Shown here piece after piece: positions 1-8,104 of a stretch of DNA of 35,458 nucleotides. Within the stretch, counting starts at the first letter, position 1. Each line of letters opens with the position of its first letter. This DNA comes from Kalaharituber pfeilii (Eukaryota > Ascomycota > Pezizomycetes > Pezizales > Pezizaceae). The stretch spans positions 1 through 35,458 of the forward strand of contig WHUZ01000196.1 in NCBI GenBank assembly GCA_015179045.1, read 5' to 3'. Position numbers and translations under genes: made by a program. The notes under the pieces were generated by a model that saw nothing but the letters and a program-made list of their open reading frames with translations, had not been told where the DNA came from and did not search any database.

Positions 1-483
1 TGATACTCAGAATGTCTTCCTTTCCAATTTCCAGCCCAGTAGAGACTCATCTATGTATGGACAGTGCCTTAGTATACTTAGAACATTGTCTGGGAACTCT
101 ACTCAGATTTGCGCACCTGGAAATAAAGGTGAGTGTTAGCTGAGCAGGTGTTTGATAGGCTGGTTAGGGTGTTTTAGGCCACTGTGTATTCAATAATGTA
201 GTGAAGCTTTAGCAATTCAGGATAAGCATTTGTAACAGTTGTGTAATATTTTTTTTACTTCTTTGCTACTTAGTTTTTTGTATCATAGTGTACCCCCTGT
301 AAATTGTAGTAATGAAACCTTGGAAACCTGCTATTATGTACTAGCTCAACTCGTGACTAAAATCAACTACAGAATAGCTATATTCATTTAATATTACTAG
401 TAGTAGAATAGAATACATGGCGGGCTCTGTATGTCGAATAGCTAGCTCACTATTTTATACTAATGTACAAAGATATCTGACTG
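1..483. other. Unassigned AT-rich intergenic stretch
   Basis: I see no convincing coding frame, terminal repeat or structural RNA here. Short homopolymers occur but nothing that matches the repeat families elsewhere in the window. Confidence 0.5.
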
Positions 484-547
484 CCCTGCCATGGTGAAGA
501 GCTGCAAGCGGGGTTAAATGAAATAAAAAAAAAAAAAAAAAAAAAAA
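484..547 (+). mobile_element. LINE 3'-tail fragment, tail family 2
   Basis: The segment runs CCCTGCCATGG, then GCTGCAAGCGGGGTTAAATGA, then about 23 A. The same tail recurs at 13754-13818 and 27055-27106 on this strand and at 615-674 on the other, each ending in poly(A). That pattern fits severely 5'-truncated retroposed copies of one element. I could not find a convincing target duplication around this copy. Confidence 0.6.
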
Positions 548-603
548 TTCGCTTGCGCCTATTCACTATAGCAGAGTATCTGAGTAAATAGTCTGAAATC
601 ATG

Positions 604-685
604 GAAATAACCTTTTTTTTTTTTTTTTTTTTTTTCACGTGACCCCGCTTGTAGGTGTTCGCCATGGCAGGGCCGAAATAACCTT
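604..685 (-). mobile_element. Tail-only LINE insertion (family 2) with TSD
   Basis: Reading the minus strand, the insert is GGCCCTGCCATGGCGAAC, then ACCTACAAGCGGGGTCACGTGA and poly(A). It is flanked by direct repeats gaaataacctt at 604-614 and 675-685. Only about 38 nt of element sequence plus poly(A) are present, so this is an extreme 5' truncation made by target-primed reverse transcription (inference from TSD plus poly(A)). Confidence 0.75.
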
Positions 686-724
686 AGCAATGAGAACTGG
701 GGGGCTAGGACTGTCGTTTGATTT

Positions 725-775
725 TTTGGGGCATGTAAACCCGCATAAGGCTACAAGCCGATAGCACTTATGGGG
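725..775 (-). repeat. Diverged LINE tail, variant 3
   Basis: The minus strand reads CGGCTTGTAGCCTTATGCGG followed by GTTTACATG and an A-rich end. It resembles the tail at about 9808-9870 (GGTAGCCTGTATGCGGGG then TTACGTGAAA). Both end like tail family 2 (GCGGGGTnACGTGA), so they are probably related tails. There is no clear TSD. Confidence 0.4.
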
Positions 776-1040
776 CTTACGGTATGTATTTACCATGTTT
801 GTAGTCTATACTGAACGCAATATAACGTTCCTTCCTTCGTTGAGGTAGGGTAGTGTTTCATCAAGTCATGAACATACACACACACATACACACACAAAAA
901 AAAAAGAGCATTTTCCCAGACACATGTGTATCTGAGCTGTTGCTGCCAAATACATGTCATTCGGCGCATATGACTGTACAGTATCTATGTATAAGAACAG
1001 GCACTTACGGACACAATGCAGTAACTACATACGCACGCAG

Positions 1041-1464
1041 CTCAATGAATCCAACAGGCCAGGCCAGGCCAGGCCAACCAGGCCGGTCCAGGCCATTCAG
1101 GCCAGTCCAGGCCGCCCAGGCCATTTACGTAAATTCAAGCGATTTTGGAATTTAACCCAGGTGACTTAGATTTTAATAGTCCTGGATATTTCCACTATCA
1201 GTAATTGACAGTTGCGCATCAGGTATCATCATCGAAGAATTGAGTCCAGTCTGTTGTATAGTCTGGAAGGTCCATCATTTCTAAAATATTTCTTAGTATA
1301 TATCCTTGAATACAAAGTGTGATTATTGGCCTGGACCGGCCTGAATGGCCTGAACCGGTCTGATTGGCCTGGACCGGCCTGAACCGGCCTGATTTGCCTG
1401 GACCGGCCTGAATGGCCTGAACCGGCCTGATTGGCCAGGACTGGCCTGGTTGGCCTGACCTATG
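1041..1464. repeat. GGCC-rich arrays related to hAT subterminal repeats
   Basis: Two clusters (about 1052-1122 and 1326-1464) consist of tandem 9-10 bp units of the form GGCCTGrnn(c), on opposite strands, separated by ordinary sequence. The left edge (caatgaatccaacaggcc) resembles a decayed copy of the hAT end CAGTGTTCCCAACCGGCC. The same motifs fill the termini of the hAT elements at 7293-8104 and 17142-17329. This is probably an old degraded member; no intact terminus or TSD is visible. Open frames across it are compositional artefacts. Confidence 0.5.
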
Positions 1465-1611
1465 GGCTATGGCGATGAGGGAACTAGTGATGAATGACAT
1501 CTCCATTGCATCAAGACCTTTCTTTTAAGCCCCTGTGCCAGTCTAGGATCAGCATAGCCCTGGCCCCAGAGGCTCTTGCTTTGCTTGCTCCGCTGCCCGG
1601 TTCTTCGCCCA

Positions 1612-1712
1612 CCTGTTACGGGTTCATCGCAACCGTAGGGTGGGCGGTCGTTTTTTTTTTTTTTTTTTTTTTTTAATATCACGTGACCCGGGTGCAGCTG
1701 TTCGCCGGGGTA
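1612..1712 (-). mobile_element. Tail fragments of two LINE-like families
   Basis: At 1612-1640 is GTTACGGGTTCATCGCAACC followed by GTAGGGTGG, a motif repeated at 22618-22647. A poly(T) run follows, then the complement of a family-2 type tail (minus strand: GGCGAACAGCTGCACCCGGG, TCACGTGATATT, poly(A)). I read this as one or two retroposed tails in minus orientation. No clean TSD is visible. Confidence 0.45.
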
Positions 1713-1743
1713 CGTAGTGTAAGCCGTTTACTAATTAACTAAG

Positions 1744-1752
1744 TCAAGTTCG

Positions 1753-1784
<32 letters not shown>

Positions 1785-1833
1785 TTTCATTAATCGCATG
1801 CCGCCCTATGGGCTATGGCGTCAAGTTCGCAAT
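1744..1833 (-). mobile_element. Tail-only LINE insertion (family 1) with 13-bp TSD
   Basis: Direct repeats tcaagttcgcaat at 1744-1756 and 1821-1833 flank a 64-bp insert. On the minus strand the insert is CGCCATAGCCCATAGGGCGG, CATGCGATTAATGAAATA and poly(A). This is the exact 3' terminus of the family-1 LINE whose coding part is seen at 16633-18120 and 31469-35458. Only about 38 nt of the element were copied. Confidence 0.85.
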
Positions 1834-2183
1834 GGAAAAGAGGTAGCTAAGAAGTAAATAAGTGTTATATTTGTTAGGGTCGAGTTCCGGGTTCTTACCC
1901 CTCTAACTCCAGTGGGTCCGGCTTCTATATATACAGAAATAGTTCTTTCAGGACGGTATAGTTAATCCTGTTCAAACGGTGCCTGGGGATCAAGCCAGAC
2001 CCTGAAATGCCAAGTGAAAAAGCCTTATCAGTTGACATGAAAATAATGCGACATTGATAAGAAATCCGAAACGCCTTAATGCAGATCTCATGCTAATAAT
2101 ACAATCATAATTCCGATGCTTATGCAAAAGACAATGAATAAAATAGAAGAGGTTATTGCGCAATACCCTTTGCGAAACAGGAC
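1834..2183. other. Unassigned stretch left of the TRIM
   Basis: No gene is recognised. An imperfect inverted motif (gggttcttacccctctaac) occurs near 1890, but I cannot tie it to a known class. The last five bases (aggac, 2179-2183) are the left target duplication of the LTR element that follows. Confidence 0.4.
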
Positions 2184-2352
2184 TGTTAGAGATCTACAGT
2201 AATGTCGGAGGTGTCGGATATCAGAGAGGTCCGTGATAAAGGGTGGTAAGGGCCCGAGAGCAACCTCATGCTCTATGTATATAGGTGTATTACTTTGGCT
2301 ACTCTCTCTACGAAGGATTAACAATCATCTCTTTCTACCCAAAAGCTCAACA
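2184..2352 (+). repeat. Left LTR of the TRIM
   Basis: It starts TGTTAGAGATC and ends AAGCTCAACA. It matches the right LTR almost base for base (for example gaaggatta versus gaaggaata near the 3' end). Near-identity of the LTRs implies a young insertion. Confidence 0.9.
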
Positions 2353-2384
2353 GGTTATGAGCCCGGATAGTGCCATATAGCCAA

Positions 2385-2448
2385 GCCGCATTCAAGGCGG
2401 CATGCGATTAATGAAAAAAAAAAAAAAAAAAAAAAAGCCGCATTCAAG
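2385..2448 (+). mobile_element. Tail-only LINE insertion nested in the TRIM
   Basis: Direct repeats gccgcattcaag at 2385-2396 and 2437-2448 flank only 40 bp: GCGGCATGCGATTAATG plus poly(A). That is roughly the last 18 nt of the family-1 LINE, the shortest retroposed copy in the window. It postdates the TRIM. Confidence 0.85.
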
Positions 2449-2504
2449 TCGCATTACCATTACAGTCGCAGTCGTCGTCGCACTCAGAATTCATCTGTCT
2501 ATGT

Positions 2505-2812
2505 TTCCACTTCAGTGAAGTGATGATGTGTCTGCACATGCTCTAGTTGAGCGAAGCAGTGTGCTCTAGTTGAGCCTGTCTACTCGGGTCGGGTAGTACA
2601 TACGTTCCACTTCAGTGAAGTGATGATGTGTCTGCACATGCTCTAGTTGAGCGAAGCAGTGTGCTCTAGTTGAGCCTGTCTACTCGGGTCGGGTAGTACA
2701 TACGTCCCACTTCTGTGAAGTGATGAGACTGTTCTAGTTGAACAAGTCGCCTACTTGGGTCAAGTAGTAAGTCCCACCTCAGTGAGGTGATGAGTCCACT
2801 CTAGTTGAGTGG
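2505..2812 (+). repeat. Tandem hairpin-forming repeat units in the TRIM interior
   Basis: Four units start at 2508, 2608, 2708 and 2775. Each opens with a stem-loop: CACTTC/GAAGTG in units 1 to 3 and CACCTC/GAGGTG in unit 4. A second stem has constant loop TAGTT: GCTC/GAGC twice in units 1 and 2, GTTC/GAAC in unit 3, CCACTC/GAGTGG in unit 4. A third has constant loop GGGTC: CTACTC/GGGTAG in units 1 and 2, CTACTT/AAGTAG in unit 3. Paired changes on both sides indicate conserved RNA (or DNA) structure. Confidence 0.85.
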
Positions 2813-2818
2813 AGCTGT

Positions 2819-2868
2819 TTGTCTTTCTGTCTGTCTTGTCTGTCTTGTCTGTCTTGTCTGTGTTGAAC
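2819..2868 (+). repeat. Short TGTCT/TTGTC microsatellite
   Basis: Simple repeat of the form tctgtcttg follows the hairpin array inside the TRIM. It gives an open frame by chance only. Confidence 0.7.
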
Positions 2869-2993
2869 ACTCTTTTTCCCTACCACGATGCGTTTTTGTC
2901 CCACAGGGTTTTCGCACTGGAAAGGTTTTTATCGAGGTCAACAGTTCTGTATTACGTCTTGTGTTTGGCTAGAGCATTTCGGTTGAGGGGGTG

Positions 2994-3162
2994 TGTTAGA
3001 GATCTACAGTAATGTCGGAGGTGTCGGATATCAGAGAGGTCCGTGATAAAGGGTGGTAAGGGCCCGAGAGCAACCTCATGCTCTATGTATATAGGTGTAT
3101 TACTTTGGCTACTCTCTCTACGAAGGAATAACAATCATCTCTTTCTACCCAAAAGCTCAACA
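2994..3162 (+). repeat. Right LTR of the TRIM
   Basis: TGTTAG...CAACA, 169 bp, followed by the 5-bp target duplication aggac. It is preceded by the purine-rich tract at 2985-2993. Confidence 0.9.
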
Positions 3163-3167
3163 AGGAC

Positions 3168-3633
3168 TGCCGATTATAGTCAGTAACGAGCGTGTCATTC
3201 AGCTGTAACCTCGCAACATGGTAGTCAGACAGACTGCTCGTGAGTGCACTGTGTACCCAACGCGCTCAACTCTAACGTTCAGTCTTTCTTAGGAGCACTG
3301 CAAAGTTTTTTCATGCCTTTAAACACTGTTCACTGAAAACAACGGTTCGAAATAACCAATAGGTTCAGAAAAGTCTACCCATGGAATTTGGCTTTGGTGG
3401 GACAGATTACGGCTAACATGGTTGAAAGGAGATTACGGAGCTATATGAGAGCATTTTCTAAAAAGAATGCACAAAAGCATGGATGCTTCCCCCCTAGCGA
3501 GCAGTGCCACAAGTGGTGAAGATAACCATTTCAGCACTCGTGAAAAGGGAATGAGTCAAGGCAGTGCACTATATTATAAACTTTAGAACCTAGAACAACC
3601 TTAGGTGAGGAGCTCCTGTAAATAGATATATAC
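3168..3633. other. Unassigned spacer between TRIM and pogo element
   Basis: No gene is seen. Near 3601, ttaggtgaggagctcc resembles the pogo terminal repeat in inverted sense and could be a remnant of another copy; this is weak. Confidence 0.35.
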
Positions 3634-3635
3634 TA

Positions 3636-5818
3636 GAGTGCCTCACCTAGAAACCGATCATCACGTGGAAACCGATCAGATGTCTCACATTACTTTTTCC
3701 GTATGCGGCTCGTAGAATAAGTGGGGTAGGAGGCCGTAGATTTCTCACCAGCGTCAATACAGCTGTTCTATATTATCACGAGAGACCAGACCTTAATTCT
3801 GAAGTGGTATAGAATCTGCTAGGAAGCAATAGTCATGATTACTAACTGTATAATATAGATATCTAGCTAGCGATATGGCGCGAATTAAGAAGCGAGATAT
3901 TAAGAAGCACGAAGAAGAAGAGAAAGCAATCGCATTAGCTATACAAGCTGTACGGAGAGATAAACATCCCTTGTCTATACGTGCAGCTGCAGAAGCTCAT
4001 GATATCGCATTTTCAACCCTACATGGTCGACTCGGAGGTGCCAAGCCTAAGCGAATAGCACATGCCGATCAACAACTTCTTACTCCCCTTGACGAGAAGG
4101 CGATTGTACGTTCTATTGATGAGCTTGAACAAGCGGGATTTCCACCACGTATAGCACATGTTAGACAAGCAGCACAACTTCTAAATCCCAAAAAACAAGC
4201 ACCAGGAAGGAATTGGATTACTCGCTTTCTCAATCGTCATCCTCATCTAGTCACACGATTTACGACACCGATTGAGCATAAACGTATGAAAGCAGCTCAA
4301 CCGAACGTTATTAAAGATCACTTCAATAAGATACAGAAGCTATTAGCTATAATTCATCCAGACAATATCTACAATATGGATGAAAAAGGCTTCCTGATGG
4401 GTTTAGCTGCACGTTCAAAGGTTATTTGTTCATGGCGACAAGGAAACTTCCCAGTTTCTGATGATGGCAACCGTCAGCTTTTAACATGCATTGAAACGGT
4501 ATCTGCAGCTGGACGAGTACTTCCTTCTATGATCATCTACAAAGGAACGGAGCATTATATGGGATGGCATCAGTTTACTGGGAGTAGAACTGGCACAGAG
4601 AAATTTCAATTTACGTATTCTGAGCGAGGTTATACGGAACGATTTCTCAGCATTGAATGGCTTCAGAAAATCTTTATTCCACATACTACATCTCAAGCAG
4701 CAGGACGGCAAAGGCTTCTTATTGTAGATGGGCATGATTCACATGTTACTATTGAGTTTGTTAAGATTTGTATCGCTCATGATATTTCATTATATTGTCT
4801 TCCGTTACATAGTACTCATCTACTTCAACCTTTGGATGTTGGTCTATTTGGACCATTACAGCATGCCTATGGTACTGCTGTTGATGATGCAATACGTTTC
4901 GGAACCACTGGTATCTTCAAAGGTAACTTTCTACCACTGTATATGAAGGCTCGTAAGGCTGCATATACAGAATCCAATATCAAAAGTGCCTTTAAAGCAT
5001 GTGGTTTAATTCCTTTCAATCCTCGCGTTGTACTTACTCACCTGCTTGAACATTCACCACCTCGAAGAACTGCTCGGCCTGCTGCCGCCTCTCCAACTAT
5101 ACTTGCTACACCAAAAGATAGTTCCACTGCAGCTAGACTCATCCGACAGCGCAAGTTACTCCTTCAGCAGCATCATACCGAGGAGGAGAAAGCTAGCATT
5201 ATTGACGAGCTGATAGAAAAGCTGCAACACTTCGGAATAGCACGAGAGCGAGACTATCAGTTAGTCAAATATTCTTTTGAAAAGTGGAAGGAAGCAAACA
5301 AGCTGAACGTCAAAAAGTCTAAAAAGGAGTTAGGGACTGGATTGGCACGAGTTCTAGATGGAGCTGCTCTAGAGGAATTAGTCACAGCTCGGGCCCTGAA
5401 GAACCAACTTGCTCAAGATCGAAAAAGTGCACCGAAGGCCCCTAAACGCCAAACTAGGAAGAAAAAGACACCTTCTCAGCGACAGAGGAAGCCTTGTCAA
5501 CGTAAAGCCCACTTCAGCAGCTCCAGTACAACGTCCTCAGACTCAGAAAGCTCCTCAGACTCCAGTGATAGTAGCTCAGTTCATTCGACTATCACCATTC
5601 GTACCCCTCTCCCGGTCGGCCATCAAAAGCCACATCCTCCACCTTCTCCAACCCCAGGTCCGTCCAAAATGGCTCAGAATATTTCTTTAGTGCAGGAAAC
5701 AAAGGAACAAATATCATGTAGGGTCCTACGCCCACGCAAGGGCAGAAAGTAGCTTTGTATGTAGTTTAATAAATTTGATCGGTTTCCCGGTGATGATCGG
5801 ATTCTAGGTGAGGCACTC
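3636..5818 (+). mobile_element. Pogo/Fot1-type DNA transposon, apparently complete
   Basis: The 2,183-bp unit has inverted termini of about 43 bp beginning GAGTGCCTCACCTAGAA at 3636 and ending with the complement at 5818, with about 3 mismatches. TA dinucleotides at 3634-3635 and 5819-5820 are the target duplication expected for Tc1/mariner/pogo elements. Each terminus contains a repeated inner motif, AAACCGATCA, a plausible transposase binding site. The single gene fills the interior and has no stop or frameshift. Confidence 0.92.
3875..5752 (+). CDS. Pogo/Fot1-family transposase
   Basis: This 625-residue protein is predicted to bind the element ends and cut and paste them in the nucleus. 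Residues about 10-55 look like a psq-type helix-turn-helix and about 70-130 like a Tc5/CENP-B helix-turn-helix. The DDE_1 core follows, with catalytic Asp169 (NMDEKG), Asp285 (IVDGHDSH) and Asp321 (LLQPLDVG); the second and third are separated by 35 residues, the spacing reported for Fot1-like enzymes. The C-terminus is basic, then serine-rich (about 537-570), then basic again. The ATG lies 239 bp inside the left terminus. All catalytic residues are present, so the copy may be active. Confidence 0.93.
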   Translation: MARIKKRDIKKHEEEEKAIALAIQAVRRDKHPLSIRAAAEAHDIAFSTLHGRLGGAKPKRIAHADQQLLTPLDEKAIVRSIDELEQAGFPPRIAHVRQAAQLLNPKKQAPGRNWITRFLNRHPHLVTRFTTPIEHKRMKAAQPNVIKDHFNKIQKLLAIIHPDNIYNMDEKGFLMGLAARSKVICSWRQGNFPVSDDGNRQLLTCIETVSAAGRVLPSMIIYKGTEHYMGWHQFTGSRTGTEKFQFTYSERGYTERFLSIEWLQKIFIPHTTSQAAGRQRLLIVDGHDSHVTIEFVKICIAHDISLYCLPLHSTHLLQPLDVGLFGPLQHAYGTAVDDAIRFGTTGIFKGNFLPLYMKARKAAYTESNIKSAFKACGLIPFNPRVVLTHLLEHSPPRRTARPAAASPTILATPKDSSTAARLIRQRKLLLQQHHTEEEKASIIDELIEKLQHFGIARERDYQLVKYSFEKWKEANKLNVKKSKKELGTGLARVLDGAALEELVTARALKNQLAQDRKSAPKAPKRQTRKKKTPSQRQRKPCQRKAHFSSSSTTSSDSESSSDSSDSSSVHSTITIRTPLPVGHQKPHPPPSPTPGPSKMAQNISLVQETKEQISCRVLRPRKGRK

Positions 5819-5820
5819 TA

Positions 5821-6329
5821 GGTCACAGCAGGCATTCGAGTTTTAGTTTATATGAAACAATATCTTATAAGGAACCTGCAGTGGAAGGTAACCACACCCC
5901 GACCTAGCTCAAGGGAGGCACCTTGTTGTAGAAAAAATCGATAATTATGTAGCAATGTAATTTCGCGTATAGAATGAAGAGAACAAGAATCCCAAATGTA
6001 GAATGGAGCATCAGTAAGTGAAAATTGTAAGATAGCGCAGATTTGCCTTCAATCCATAAAACATATGTGGAGGTAACAACAGTAACAGCGCAAATAGAAC
6101 AAGAAAGTAATAATCCACACAGTAGGTGGTGGCAACTCGGGCGTACGTACGCCTAAAGGCATCAGATATAGACCAGACATCGCGGACAACACTACAGACC
6201 ACATATATAATGTCTTCTAGACAGTTGGCCATTGAGACCGCTCTTGAGAGCTCGTTCCGCCAGCTCTAGATACCGGTATCTAGCGCAAGAAAGTGAGCCT
6301 TCCTTTTTACACCGGTAAGCTGTTATGCT
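5821..6329. other. Unassigned spacer
   Basis: No gene or repeat is recognised between the pogo element and the LINE tail on the minus strand. Confidence 0.4.
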
Positions 6330-6600
6330 GAATTTTTTTTTTGTATCAGTACTCGCATGCCGCCCTGAGTCCTATGGCGAGGATTTAAGTACATAAGAAA
6401 TAACGGAAAAATAGCAAAATAGTTACATGTGATGCCCGACAAAAGATTAACGTTATACTGTATCAAAGTATTCAGAAATCTCACGTGGTCACAAAGTTGT
6501 GCTGTTGCATAGAGGATCACAAAAACATAGTATGCTGTCGTTTTCAATCTACCCTCTTGGGCCACCTTCAATCAGCAAATGTACCCTGTAAATAATACAA
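6330..6600 (-). mobile_element. LINE 3' fragment (family 1), UTR and tail
   Basis: The minus strand reads a 3' UTR-like segment (GGGCATCACATGTAACTA...), then CGCCATAGGACTCAGGGCGG, CATGCGAGTACTGATAC and poly(A) at 6331-6340. The UTR resembles those at 10941-11030 and 12420-12480. The GCCC half of the usual tail stem is mutated here, suggesting an older copy. The 5' limit is not clear and no TSD was found. Confidence 0.6.
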
Positions 6601-7292
6601 GTATCACCAATCTAAAAAGAAAAAATTCCATCTAGTCTTAGTCGCCCACCCTTGCAGAACGCGACTGTGGTCCTCTCTCCACTTGTCGTTCCACCACTTT
6701 CTCAGCCGCCTCTCTTGCATAAGCTCCCTTCGAAACCATTCCCCGCGGTCATAGTAATCCATTGAGCTCGCTCCCGGGTGCCACCACTGTACCTCGTTTT
6801 CCGGCCACCACCTACTCGGCGTTCCTACCAGCCACTTAAACTCCCCGCAGAGGAAAGTGTGCAAATGGTACTTCATCATATGCAGTATGCATTCGTGCAA
6901 CGTCAAAAACCTGTGCACGCGCACCACGGGCGGACTTTGCTCTGCAGGAGTTAAGGGCCCAATTTCACACGTACCGAACGGGCATCGCAAGCCTAGGGAG
7001 AACTCCTGGCGTGTTCGACGAAAGAGCTCGTCCGCCCCACCCTTTCTTGCACGGGACATATGCCAGATGTAACCAAATTTAAGAACCTCAGCACGCTGAT
7101 GCCGGACAATGAAATTGACCTGTAGGCCCTGCAAAGTAGTGGCGCGTGGCCATCTCATGACCAGCGCATCCCCCAATCTGTCCAATCGATGCGTAATTAC
7201 TTTCTCAACCCAGTTGTTATCCTCCCAAAGAGGGCGCATTGCATCCAGGGAGCGGTGGGCTTTTGGGATCGTACGGAGCTCCCGCAACAACG

Positions 7293-8104
7293 CAGTGTTC
7301 CCAACCGGCCAGGCCGCCGACCAGGCCGCCCAGGCCGTCCAGGCCATTCAGGCCGTTCAAGCAATTTCAGGGGCAGGAGGGCTGGTTACGAGGCTATTTC
7401 AGGGGCCACCTTCAGGTTACTTGGACACGGATTTAATATGAACCTTTCAATATTTTCGGATAACTATCTAGACTTTTTTTTATTGAGCAGCGCTTTTCGC
7501 AGGTATTCAGGTAAGTAATTTTTTTTTGTATCGCTTGACTATATACTAATTTCTTATTAGTATTGCAGGGAGACAGACATTCCAACCACCGTTACTGGCG
7601 ATGATGATTCCTTTAGTATTCTCCTATTTTTCACCCTCCATAGTGCAGTTCAAGTTTTGACCTTGCATCGACGATTCCCTGCAGTCCAATCTAATGCCGA
7701 TATTGAGTCTTCTGGAATTTGGGTTACAAAAATCTGGTGCGACAAAGTTGGATTTGACACAATGGTGAAGATGTGCATGGCTAATGGAAAGCGATACTGG
7801 CGGTGTAAAATCAGCAAGCAAAATCCTAAACATTAGAGAATGAGGTATACGTAGAATTTAGAGTACGTTCTGTATATAGCTAGCTACTGTATAACTTAAC
7901 TCACACTGCAGCCTGAATGGCCTGAATGGCCCGAATGGCCTGAATGGCCTGGACCGGCCTGAAACATTCAGGCCGCCTGGACCGGCGCGGGCGGACCTCA
8001 CGGCCGACCTGAATGTTTCAGGCCGGCCCAGGCCTAGATTTCTATGGCCCAGGCCGGCCAGGCCATACCCTTGGCCTGGCCTGGCCGGCCCGTTGGGAAC
8101 ACTG
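7293..8104 (+). mobile_element. 812-bp non-autonomous hAT element
   Basis: It begins CAGTGTTCCCAACCGGCC and ends GGCCCGTTGGGAACACTG, with an exact 8-bp TSD caacaacg at 7285-7292 and 8105-8112. Termini starting CAGTG plus 8-bp duplications are typical of the hAT superfamily. Both ends are packed with GGCCTGAA-type repeats. Near 7746-7833 are frame-broken remains of a BED-finger start (SWI..HNGEDV, then NGKRYWRCKI), as at the N-terminus of hAT transposases. This is an internal-deletion derivative of an autonomous element. Confidence 0.92.
7746..7833 (+). pseudogene. Relic of hAT transposase BED zinc finger
   Basis: Across two frames the sequence encodes SWI-stop-HNGEDVH, then NGKRYWRCKI(S)KQNP before a stop. 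The pattern W-I-(W)...HG...W-x-C-x-x-C is that of the BED domain heading fungal hAT transposases; the second cysteine is changed to serine. Upstream splice-like motifs (gtaagt near 7510, ctaat...tattag near 7545-7560) hint at an original intron. Confidence 0.55.

Larger units (their letters stand above)
2184..3162 (+). mobile_element. Terminal-repeat retrotransposon in miniature (Copia-type TRIM)
   Basis: Two near-identical 169-bp LTRs (TGTTAG...CAACA) at 2184-2352 and 2994-3162 bracket a 641-bp interior. A 5-bp TSD, aggac, lies at 2179-2183 and 3163-3167. Directly after the left LTR, GGTTATGAGCCC (2353-2364) is complementary to the conserved anticodon stem-loop of initiator tRNA-Met, the kind of internal primer site known from Drosophila copia. 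A purine-rich GAGGGGGTG (2985-2993) precedes the right LTR and fits a polypurine tract. No gag or pol frame exists, so it must move in trans. A 40-bp LINE tail has inserted inside. Confidence 0.9.

Noticed and set aside
450..665. Frame encoding lysine- and phenylalanine-rich peptide.
   Set aside because: It is made by A and T runs of two LINE tails in opposite orientation; not a gene.
1612..1640. GGGTTCATCGCAACC resembles a Pol III B-box or tRNA T-arm.
   Set aside because: No A-box, acceptor stem or cloverleaf can be drawn around it, and it is better explained as a repeat tail motif also found at 22618.
2505..2812. Regularly spaced 100-bp repeats suggested a CRISPR-like array.
   Set aside because: Whole units, including the 'spacers', are repeated, the setting is inside an LTR element, and the genome is fungal.
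7239..7436. Pro/Arg/Gly-rich frames across GGCC-rich DNA (also at 853-1169, 1219-1506, 8044-8268).
   Set aside because: Several frames stay open in parallel because of the GGCCTG repeat composition; they lie in hAT termini and have no domain.
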